Assembly: GCF_964656455.1 (NCBI RefSeq)
Contig: NC_135714.1
Span: 58,181,850-58,245,849 of the forward strand
DNA: 64,000 nt
Direction: 5' to 3'
Source: Halichoerus grypus
Taxonomy: Eukaryota; Chordata; Mammalia; Carnivora; Phocidae
Shown: piece by piece, positions 1-11,300 of the stretch
Numbering within the stretch: position 1 is the first letter of the stretch
Layout of the letters: every line of letters starts with the position of its first letter
Program-made: the position numbers and the translations under genes
The notes under the pieces: generated by a model
What the model was told of the DNA's origin: nothing
The model's input: the letters and a program-made list of their open reading frames with translations, nothing else
Database searches by the model: none

Positions 1-2237
1 TGTTATGGCACCACTCTTCCCTATCTGGTCAGAGAGCAGCAAGAAATAGTCTTCTGATGAAGTCACATATGGATATAGTCCCTGACCCCAGAAACTCTAG
101 CCACCTTCTTGGGTGGGATTTTGTCTTTTAGACTCTGTAGCACTCAGGAATTTCTATTAAAATATGTTAAGCATTTCCTTGGCTATTTGTCATGAGATAT
201 AATTGCTTTTTCAATCATTCCAGGGAAGGCAACAGTAGAAATTTTTCATTTGACTTCAGCGGTTTCTGCAGCTGTATTCTTCTCTGGGATCCCCAAAGGA
301 CTTGGAGTTAGATTCCAAAGGAGCAGGCATACAGATTTATGTATTATCCAAGGAACTTGGGATGGGGGCAAGTTAGAACATGAACCAAGTCGCTATTCTT
401 TCTATCACTTCCTCCATTATCCTTTCCTTTCAAGGCTGAAAACCTGGTTTTCTGGTGTCACCATTTTTCTGGTGATATTGGCCTACTTTATAGATATTAC
501 ATCATAAACTTGCATTAAGGATAGTACTATAATAATCAGGATGGACTAAGCTGTGCTGTGGTCACAAGGAAATCCTAAATTTATAAATAAATCCTAAAAT
601 CCTAAATATTGGCTGGATTCAGTAAAGATTTATTTCTTTTTCATATCACAGTCTAAATTGGGTGGTTCTCTTTGGCCCTCTCTGGCTCCTAGTTGAATCC
701 TGGGCATGATTTTTTTTTTTTCCAGGCCTGACAATAGGCAATTATGGATCACAGGCCTCAGAGGGGCAAGCTGCCCTTCCCACACCGGACTGGGACAAAA
801 CACATTTCAGTCTCTGAAGGAGCTGTAGTCACGGGCTGGGTTCCTTCCTCCCCCCATACCAGCCATGTTTTTGTGCATAGCTTCATTCCTAGCCCAGCCC
901 TGCTGTGACTTCCTCACTGCGGGGATGGAGGGAGAAACTTGGACAGACTTTGGTGCACTTTGGCTCAGCACTCAGGGCTTTCCCACTCCCAGTCCTTTTC
1001 CCTCCCCTTCCCCCCTGCCCCAGGGTCCTTAAAACCACAGGAGCCTTTTGTTTGCGAATCCCGCAGGAGAAAGCCATCCCCAAGTCTGTGGTGCTCTACC
1101 TGATCCTCGGCTGGTACTGGTATGGGATCATGGAGGGAAAGTGGACAGGGGGAGAGGCTGGGGAGTCAGCCCTTTCTCCAGTTCAACCTCTTGCTCAAAC
1201 TATCCCAATAAATGATTAAAGTCTTGAGTGTTACTTTTATTTTGTTTTAGTTGGCTACTCTGACACTTGGCAGCTCATCTCTCTCTAACTTGCCTCAGCT
1301 CCTGAGAATTCTCCAAGGGGTAACTCGGGAATGCAAGATGTTTCCATCTCTTTATTATCTGAAGCATGTGTTTCCCAGGTCACTGTGAAACAGAAAAAGA
1401 GAGAGCAGGGAACTGTGCTGAGACATTAACAGCCACACCTCAAAGTGGTGTGGAGCATATTCATTCATATTTCATCATCCAGAACTCAGTTACATGTTCT
1501 CAACGTAACTGCAAGGGAGCCTGGAAAAGGAGTCTCCCTGTGCGCACAGGAAAAGAAAATGGATTTGTGTGAGCATTGAGCCAGTTTTTGCCTGTAATGT
1601 CATCTTGTTGAATATTTTTGCATGTGTGTCTGTGGGGTCTTTTGAGCAAGCTTTGCAAAAATAGGAGGAGATATGTATTACAACTGAAAGGCAGAGATGA
1701 TGCCCCGGCTCTTCGAGTGTGAGGAATGAATGAACTAGAGAGGGAAATAAAGACAGGGGACTTAGTAACAAACCAAAATATTGAGGGGCATATCTTGGAG
1801 GACAATGGCCTTAACTTTCCTAGTCTAGAGAGAACTTCTGGATGATCTTGAGAGACTCCTCCCCCATCACTAATAGATTCTAAACTTAATCCTCCCGCAC
1901 CAGCTATACAATCCGGCATTTACAATTCAGTTTGCACTACTGAACTTTCTATCTTATACTTCTTATATAAAAATGACAAGTTTTAGTTACTTTTTCTTTC
2001 CCCACCAGCCTGGAAGTTACAGTTGGTCATTTCATGAGCATTCAGTGAATGTCTGACTACCTTCACAGTGATCTGTCCAGAGTGACGTGAACATGTGATG
2101 TGTTTACGTATCATGCTACCTCATCTCTTTCACCATGAAATTCTAGAAGTTCAGGTCAACAAAACTAGATGAAGAAACAGTGTTGGCACATGTTCTTGAA
2201 TTCTAAATAACACAACTTCATATTTTCCAAATTACAG
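1..2237 (+). other. ARG intron 4, 3' part
   Basis: No sequence resembling albumin-family exon 4 was found here, so exons 1-4 lie upstream. The stretch is mostly unique. A GC-richer island (about 720-1220) with a long T-run at its left edge and an AATAAA at 1207-1212 is not explained. The rest shows no recognisable feature. Confidence 0.7.
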
Positions 2238-2370
2238 GTACATTTATGAAACGTCTCAAAAGCATCCATTCTTGTATGGACCCACTATTCTGACCATGTC
2301 TGCTTGCTATGAAACAGCTATTCAGTCATGTTGCCAAGAAGAAAATAAAACTGAATGCTTCCAGATAAAG
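2238..2370 (+). CDS. ARG: ARG exon 5 (end of domain I)
   Basis: 133 bp, the exact family size for exon 5: one base completes a codon split with exon 4, then 44 codons. Acceptor ATTACAG, donor AAG|GTAAAA. It encodes [18 protein letters not shown] and then the cysteine motif [13 protein letters not shown] is an N-glycosylation sequon. An additional cysteine (SACYE) has no counterpart in recalled AFP (WAARYD). The open frame runs on past the donor into the intron, but homology stops exactly at the splice site. Confidence 0.95.
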
Positions 2371-5300
2371 GTAAAATATTCATATGTCAACTGTTATTTA
2401 GAGCCTTGCTCTGCAAAGTGTGGACTGTGGACCAGCAGCGTATGCATCACCGGGCAGCTCATTGGAAATGCAGAATCTGAAGCTCTTCTCCAGATCTACT
2501 AAATAAGACTTCATTGTAACAAGATACTGAGGCAATTCATATTGTTATTACAATTTGAAAAGTATGATTTAGCATAGACATTACTTCATCATAAGTATTT
2601 AATATTCAAGTTACTATTGTTGCATATCAAAACACCCCAAAATTTATTGACTCAAGCCAACAACAATTATATTATTATCTCTCATGATTTTTGTGGGTCA
2701 GGAGTTCAGGAAGGGCTCATCTGGGCAGTTCTGGCTCATGATCTTTCTTGTGGTAGAACTCTGGGGAGCTGAAGCACCTGGGGGCTAGCTCAACATCGCT
2801 TTCTTCTCATAGAGTCTCAGGGCCTCTCCACGTGGTCTCTCTGCCTTGGCTAGTTTGGGATTGCCCACAGCATGGTAGCCTCAGGGCAGCTGGATTGCTT
2901 ACATATAGCCAAAGTCTTCAAGAATGCATATTCTAGTGGCTAAAGCAGAAGTTGTATGGCCTTTTTATGAGCTAGCCTCAGAAGTTACTTCTGTCATACA
3001 CTATTGGTTGAAACACCATAAAACCTCACCGGTTTAAAAAAGAGAGTATATAGGGCACCTGGGTAGCTCAGTTGGTTAAGCGACTGCCTTCGGCTCAGGT
3101 CATGATCCTGGAGTCCCTGGATCGAGTCCTGCATCGGGCTCCCTGCTCGGCAGGGAGTCTGCTTCTCCCTCTGACCCTAACCCCTCTCATGTGCTCTCTC
3201 TCATACTCTCTCTCTCAAATAAATAAATAAAATCTTAAAAAAAACAACAGGAGAGTATATATACTGTACCTCTTGATGGGAAGATTGTCAAAGTCTCACT
3301 GTAAGAAGAGCCCGGGATAGAAGATATCGCTGCAGCCATCATTGGAAAATACAATCTATCACACTTAATTTTAACCATGTGGCCTTTTCTCTTTCATTGA
3401 AAAGATGTAAATCAGTGATTAGTTCTAAGATAAAAGTACTTTTCACGCATCTCCTTAAAGGTTTCAAATATCAACATAAAATGACCATCTTTGCTAGAGA
3501 GGGCACCAGATGGATTTTCCAAAGGTTGTACTGAAATGAGTAGTAGTTTGATAGTCATTTTGATGAATTCAAGACTAAATGCAGTGCCACTTTATTCTTA
3601 CTGTTTTCTTTGATCTTCTCAGTGCAAATTTATCTCATATTCTTCAAAACCCCTATTTCTCTATTCCTCTCAACCTATTTTTCCTATCGAGCTCCTCATC
3701 ATCTACCTTAGATAAGAAATTAAATAATGTATCTAGAGAGTTTCTGGCACATGCTCAGTACTCAATAATTATTGCTGTTATCATTAAAGATATTATCATT
3801 ATCATAGACAGCTTTAATATATTACCTCCCTCTCCATTTGTCCCCTAGTGACTTTTTCAGAAGTCAATTCTGAGTTCCTAAGCAGGACAGTCTTTTTTTT
3901 CCTTTTAGGTTTGTATTAATGAAAAACAGAAAAACAAATGATCATGCAGACTTATATCTCATTACTTCACATTTCTAAAGAATGAACTTTTTTGTGGAGG
4001 TTAAGCTTTTTTTTTAAAGTAACTTGTGCTTACTCTTTTAAGTTTTCTTAATCTTAACTCTTCTCAGTGGAGAATTTTCCTTAATGTATAACATGCCCCT
4101 ATAAAGTTAGCCAAGAGTTCTTCCCTCTTCTACCCCACTTTATGATCTTTACAGTATTGCTGCTTCCAGGATGTCCATTCCTAATGGTTCTTGCTTATTC
4201 CTCAGAGAAAATGACATAACCAAGTGTATAAAAATTGTGTTTATGATTAGAGAATGTGGTTTATGAGTTAAGTCTTCAGAGACTCTTGAAGAAGTAGACA
4301 AGCTTGTTTGTACTAGATTTTAAATGAGTATACTACAACAAAATAAGGATTAAAGCAATAATTACATTTATAATTAATTATAAAATATAATTAGTTAAAT
4401 TTAATAATAATTACTAAATTAAATTATAATTATTGTGCTAGTTTTATGGTTTGAATATTGCCTTTGTATATATTTTTTAACTTGTTCTTAAAAATAGCAC
4501 TGTAAGGTATAGTTAGCCAAAGTAAAAATAATCTATGGTCATTATAATGTTTTAAGTGAAAATATAGAGCTGTTCTGAAATTTTAAAATATTACTAATAT
4601 TCCCAGCACACAGAGATACCAATTTTAGTATATTTCCTTTTATTCATTTTTCCATTCACAGATTTTATTTTGTACATTGTTGTGATCACACTGAATATCT
4701 AGTTTTGATTCGAGATTTAAATATATCTACTTTTTATTAGAAGTATACATTTTGTCAAAATTAATGTGCCATTATTTATTTTACCATCACTCTGCTGTTG
4801 AGACATTTTATTTGTCTCCAAAATGTTGCCATTGTAACAAAACATGCATGTTCTTCTTTTTTAATAATTGTGGTTTTTTTTATGTAGAAGAATTTATTTG
4901 CGATAGTTTCCAAAGTAAAAATCCTGGTTTAAAAATTATGAACATATTTGGGGGGGGCTTCATTAATGTATATTGCCAAACTGGAGCATATATTCTAGAT
5001 AAGCAGTAGGAGACATGTCCAAGATGACAGAGCTAGTAACTTGATAAAAACAAAATACAACTGTAAGACATTATTGAAATTTATTCTTGTGGCTCTCTGG
5101 ATTTTTGGTTGCTCAATTTCATGTCTTCTTTTTATTCCAAATGTTCGAGGTTCTAGAACAAGTGATTTCTGGGAAGTAAGATGCTATTTTATAAAACAAA
5201 CAAACCACATTGTGCTTTTGCATTTGGTCTCTTTTAAATAAGACAATAAGGACTTTCTAATTTTGAGGAGATAAACAACTTTTACTTTTCTTTCTCGTTT

Positions 5301-8300
5301 ACTAACGACAAGAGGGACTTTTGCTGTTACAGACACATTTCTTTGATGAGTGTTTTTCTACTTACAGCTAGAACCCATCAGAAAATACGTTAGAGAAATA
5401 TCTTTGAGGCATCACCATTTATGCGAAATTGGGATTAAATTCAACCACAAAGTAGCCAAAGCAGTGTAAGTTACTGATTGACATATGTGAACTCTGTTGC
5501 TGTTGGATCACCCCATTTGATCAAACTCATTTGAAAGATCATTTTTTTTTTTCATTTAATAATGTCTCTCAATGCAAACCTGGTTCCTTTCTCTACAGCT
5601 ATGCTACTTGCCTATTCAATAGGGCACATAGAGCTGGGCTTGAAACTACACAATCCTCATCTCTATCCACTGTCTCCTGCCTCAGTTTCTTCCATCTGCT
5701 CAGACCCCTTATCTCTGCCTTAGTGCACAAAAGATTTTGTACATGAAGATGCAGGCTCTTAATTGTTCCACCTGATAAAACCTGGCAGACAAAATGTATT
5801 CTTTTCTCTGGGAAGATAGGAAAGATTTTCGCTCTAGTGTCATGCAGAACAGAAAAATCTAGTGGTGTTTTGTGGGTGGGGATGGAAGAGTGTGGGGTGA
5901 GGAGAATTTGATGTTACTCAGTGTGCCTCTTTCCTGGCCCAGATTGTATTTCTGTCCAAGTTTACCTGTGAAGGGTTGTATCCTTCCTTATAACACCTTC
6001 TTGCCTAATCTGGGACAGCATTGGGCTGGATGGAAGCTTAGTTCTCTTTATAAGGCAGGCCCATTTTCCCGATTGCCAGAGACATTTTGGGGATGTTGCT
6101 CAGTTGTCAATGGGAGAAGCAAGGGAGACCCAAGACTCTTAGAATTATTGTCTTTATGATGAAGAATTTTACTTGGAAAGTCAGGTCAGATAAATTTCCA
6201 AATTATCCATCTAAGCAACTCAGCTTCTTAAGTGATCATTTCAATGATGAAAATGACTATATTTTGCATGATTATGAATTGAATGGTGTTTGTTTTGTGA
6301 TTTAGATCTTTGTGTGGCTCTGAGTGCAATCGTGGAAGAAATGGAAGGCATTTAAAATATACTCTCTTCCTCCTACATTTGCAAATGTGTTTCTATTATT
6401 TTGGTTACTCAATGAACTAGAACTAATTTTAGAAAGGATTGAATTCAAAATACGGTTTCAGATGTACTTATTTTTCTTTCAGGGAATTGGTTCTGCTGAC
6501 TAAAAAACAACCCAAAGCTGACTTTTCTGAAATTGCCAGGCTGGCCGTGGATATTAAAAATCTGCATCAGACATGCTGTGAAGGAGACGTAGTAGCATGT
6601 GTACTTGGCAGGGTGAGAGCCTCTCCTTTCTTAAAACTCACCTCAGTCTTGAAAATCTTGCAATTCTTTTTTTTTTTTAAGATTTTATTAATTTGAGAGA
6701 GAGAGAGAGAGAAGCACAAGCAGGGGGAGGGGCAGAGGGAGAAGCAGACTCCCCGCTGAGCAGAGAGCTCAAGATGGGGCTCAATCCCGGGACCCTGAGG
6801 TCAAGACCTGAGTTGGGGGCAGATGTTTAACCGACTAAGCCACCCAGGTGCCCCAAAACTTGCAATTCTTAAACAAAGGTGACCATGGTACGTCGTGAAT
6901 CTAAAATAAAATAATGAGCATTTCTCAATCTTACCAGTAGAATTACCAGTCGTGTCTCCCCTCTTGTCTTGTCCCAGCTCAGGCAATGATTTTTTCTTCC
7001 TCCCTCCCCCACTTCTTTTCTCCCTCCACTCCTCCTTCCCTTCCTTTCTTCCTTATTTATCCTGTCTTTCTTCACTTTATTCTGTTATTCTTTAATTTTT
7101 AGAGCTGACCTCTAATTTCCTTCCAAACTGAGTTTATATTTTGTTCACCTTTGAATCCCAAGCAAGTTCCAGAATTGCAACCCAGAGCCCCAGGCCACAC
7201 CAGCCTGGAGGAAAAAAGAAACGTCAAGAAAAAGATGTGGGCCTGAGGTTTGGGGGCACGATCTGCCCCTCATCCAAGTGTAAAGTCTCTAAATCCCAGA
7301 GAAGGAAAAATTGTAACTGTCAAAAACCCGATGAGGCTTTGGTAAATCAGAGGTTACAAGTCATGTTCCTATTCATTCTGCAAGTTAGAAAATTGAATAA
7401 TGTTTCATCATGATAAATAAAATGCAGCAACAAAGAAGGACTAATATCATAATTTCATGGGGATGTCCATGACTCTTATGGACAGGAGCCCCCACCTTCA
7501 ACTATTTTAGTCCCATTCCATGAAAGATTAAGGGATATGAGTAACTACAGGAATTAAAATAGAAAGGCATTGCATAGACACTCAGTAGCATCGCTCGGAT
7601 TCTACGTCCTCAACCATTTACGTTGCTGGAACAGAGTTGGGGTCAGACCACAGCTCTTCTTTGGTACCTACTGTGGTTGTTAAGTCCATGTCATATTCAG
7701 CCCGACCACTGGGAAGGGTGGCCATGGTCACCGCCCCTTTCATCCTGGAGATACACAATATAATGTCGTTCTTGAACTTCTCTCTGTATGGCAGGAATCC
7801 CAACTAGTGCTGGAAAAAACACTCCCCTGCATACTTAGAAGGAGTCCTGGCTTTTCAGGACAGGCTATTAGAATGTTATTTATGTGAAGATTAGGTGAAC
7901 TTGGGGGGAAGAGTAAAGAGAAAGTGGGGGCCTGACAGACTCAATCATAATTAAAACAAAACAAAACAAAATCTCTAATATCCTTTAGCACATAAACAAT
8001 ACCTGTGCTAAACCAGCAACTCCATTTATAATTCTACACCTTGTCAGGAATGCCAGAACAATTGTTAATGATTTCATTGTATTAGCTAATATTCGCAAGC
8101 AATATAAAATAACTATAAATGGGGGTGCCTGGGTGGCTCAGTCGGTTAAGCGTCTGCCTTCGGCTCAGGTCATGATCCCAGGGTCCTGGGATCGAGCCCC
8201 GTTTAGGGCGCCCTGCTCAGCGGGAGGCCTTCTTGTTCCTCTCCCACTCCCCCGGCTTGTATTCCCTCTCTTGCTGTCTCTCTCTCTCTGTCAAATAAAT

Positions 8301-11300
8301 AAATAAAAACTCTTTAAAAAATAAAATAAAATAAAATAAAATAAAATAAAATAATAACTATAAATTGTTCTAGCATTCCTGTCTTGGTCCAGACTTTCAT
8401 GGAAACAGGTTTAAAGTTATTGACTTGAGAAAGGTATTGTGTATGTGTTAAGAGATTTTTCATTTTATTTTAGAGATTGGTTTTTTCTTTTTTTTTCAAA
8501 GATTTTATTTATTTATTTGAGAGAGAGCGTGCACATAAGCAGGGTTCGGGGGAGGGGAGAATCTCAAGCAGACTCTGCGCTGAGCACAGAGACCAACAAG
8601 GGGCTTGATCTCACGACTCTGAGATGATGAGCTAAGCCGAAATCAAGAGTCCCATGCTTAACAAATTGAGCCACCCAGGCATCCCAAGGTTGTTCTGTTT
8701 TTAATTAGGATGGATTCTTAACACTAGTAAATGTTCTTTTGTTTTCTTAGGATCATCATTTGATTTCCACTTAACTTATTCATTGGTGAATCATATTAAA
8801 AGATTTCTTAATTTTTAACCATCTTTAGATTGCTTACATCCATCTCATTTTGCTATATTTCGGATTTTATATATACATAATTTTCAAATTTCTGTATTTG
8901 CATTTACATGAACTTGATCTAGAACTTTCAGGTTTTGGTATTCAGTTATGTTACCTTCCAAAAATTGCACTGTTTTCCCTTTCAAAATCTCTGAAATAAT
9001 GTAACAATATTGAGAATGACCTGTTTTGTGAAGGTTTGCAAGAACTTGTCCATGAAACTGGAGCAGGGATTGAGACAGAAACCCGTGTGACAGTGCTCAT
9101 CATGATAAATGCACCCTTTCTACTGTTTATTTTTCATATTGATTTAATGATCTTATTATTAGAGTATTTCTCCTAATGCTTTTTGGAATGGTGTATGGAT
9201 TATATACCTTTGAATTATAAGTCCCAGAAAGTTTTTTATACTTACCGGTGCTTATATCATTCCCTGATGCTTCACAATATCACACCCAACTCAAAAAGCA
9301 CATAACCTTTATAATAGATGTTAATTTTTAATATTAGGTGATATGAATTAATAGGGCTTATAAGTCTATTATGTCACTCAGTCAACATAATTAAATTTTA
9401 CGTTGTAGGGTTCTCTTTCTTTGACTTCAAGGCACTATTGACCAACATTCTGGGGTTGTATAATAATTGCTATAGTACAAACTTTAAAAAAATAATTTCT
9501 GCATGCAGCCGCTAATTCTAAGCATTTCACTTTTATTCAGCAAACACTTTTATAGTACTTAACCTGGGCCAGGCTCCTTTCTTTGTTCCTAATAATTATT
9601 AATCCGTTTAGTTCCCACAAGCTTAGGAAGTATTACTTTAACCCCCATGTTATAGATGAGGATAACTGAGGCATCGAGAAGCCATCAAAAGGAATGAGAT
9701 CTTGCCATTTGCAACGACGTGGATGGAACTGGAGGGTATTATGCTGAGCGAAATAAGTCAAACAGAGAAAGACATGTATCATATGACCTCACTGATATGA
9801 GGAATTCTTAATCTCAGGAAACAAATTGAGGGTTGCTGGAGTGGGGGGTGGGGTGGGAGGGATGGGGTGACTGGGTGATAGACACTGGGGAGGGTATGTG
9901 TTCTGGTAAGCGCTGTGAATTGTGCAAGACTGTTGAATCTCAGATCTGTACCTCTGAAACAAATAATGCAATATATGTTAAGAAAGAAAAAAAGAAGAAG
10001 AAGAATGTAGCAGGAGGGGAAGAATGAAGGGGGGGAAATCGGAGGGGGAGAAGAACCATGAGAGACGATGGACTCTGAAAAACAAACTGAAGGTTCTAGA
10101 GGGGAGGGGGGTGGGAGGATGGGTTAGCCTGGTGATGGGTATTGAGGAGGGCATGTTCTGCATGGAGCACTGGGTGTTATGCACAAACAATGAATCATGG
10201 AACACTATATCTAAAACTAATGATGTAATGTATGGGGATTAACATAACAATAAAAAAATTAAAAAAAAAAAACTGAGGCATCGAGAAGCAAAGTAGCTTG
10301 CTTAAGTCACAAAGTTGGGAAGTAGCAAAGTCAAGATTAGAACTCAGGAAGTTTGACTTCAGAGCCAAAGCTGTCAAGCACTGCAATGATTTATTTTTCC
10401 AGTGATGACTGCAAAGGTGTGTCTAGAAGATGATAGGTGGTGGGAGAAGTTTTTCATCGACTTGGAACCTCTACGTTCTCACAATTTCTTTCATCAATTT
10501 TCTTCTCCTCTTCTGCTACCCTTTAAAAATTGGTATTCCCAGTAGATCTGTTCTTGGTCTTTTCCTTTTTTATTTTACACATGTAGTCCGAGATGACTGG
10601 CCTTCAGTTTCAGGAGTAGAATTCAGTGGTTCATCACTTACATACAACACCCAGTGCTCATCACAAGTGCCTGCCTTAATGCCCATCACCCTTCTAGCCC
10701 ATCCCCTGCCCACCTCCCCTCCGGCAACCGTCAGTTTGTTCTCTATCATGAAGAGTTTTTTCCCCCCTATGTTCATCTGTTTCATTTCTTAAATTCCACA
10801 TGTGAGTGAAATCATATGGTATTTGTCTTTCTCTGACTGACTTATTTTGCTTAGCATAATACCCTCTAGCTCCACCCATGTCATTACAAATGTCAAGATT
10901 TCATTCTTTTGATGGCTGAGTAACCTTCCATTATATATATATACCACCTCTTCTTTATCTATTCATCAGTGGCACTGGGCTGCTTCCACAGTTTGGCTAT
11001 AGTGAATGCTGCTGCTGTGAACATTGGGGGGTGCATATGTCCCTTTGAATTAGTATTTTGTATTCTTTGGGTAAATACCTGGTAGTGCACTTGCTGGATT
11101 GTAGGGTAGTTCTATTTTGAACTTTTTGAGGAACTTCCGCCCTGTTTTCCAGAGTAAGCCCCATCATTTCTCAACTACATTTTCTCAATAACCCCCAAAG
11201 ATCCTACATATCATTTCCCCAAATATGTCATATAATCTCACTTCCAGGATTTTTTATATATAAAGATGAATAATTTTGGAATGTTCTTCCTCTTCCTTAG

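Larger units (their letters stand above)
2371..5367 (+). other. ARG intron 5
   Basis: Holds a reversed MER5A-like relic just after the donor, an ancient repeat split by a young SINE (about 2600-3400), AT-rich DNA around 4320-4440, and an old LINE-like stretch (about 4600-4990). No further exon-like sequence was seen. Confidence 0.75.

Noticed and set aside
1500..1919. Minus-strand open frame of 139 codons
   Set aside because: No known motif, no splice or start context, and a second frame overlaps it on the same strand.
2272..2502. Open frame of 76 codons as a stand-alone gene
   Set aside because: Its first part is ARG exon 5; homology stops exactly at the GTAAAA donor and the rest is a MER5A-like relic.
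9830..10245. CRISPR-like or tandem-repeat array
   Set aside because: The two related G-rich units belong to the L1 3' UTR and are not regularly spaced direct repeats.
9683..11153. Active L1 element
   Set aside because: Only 3' ends are present; no ORF1 or full ORF2 exists in the window.
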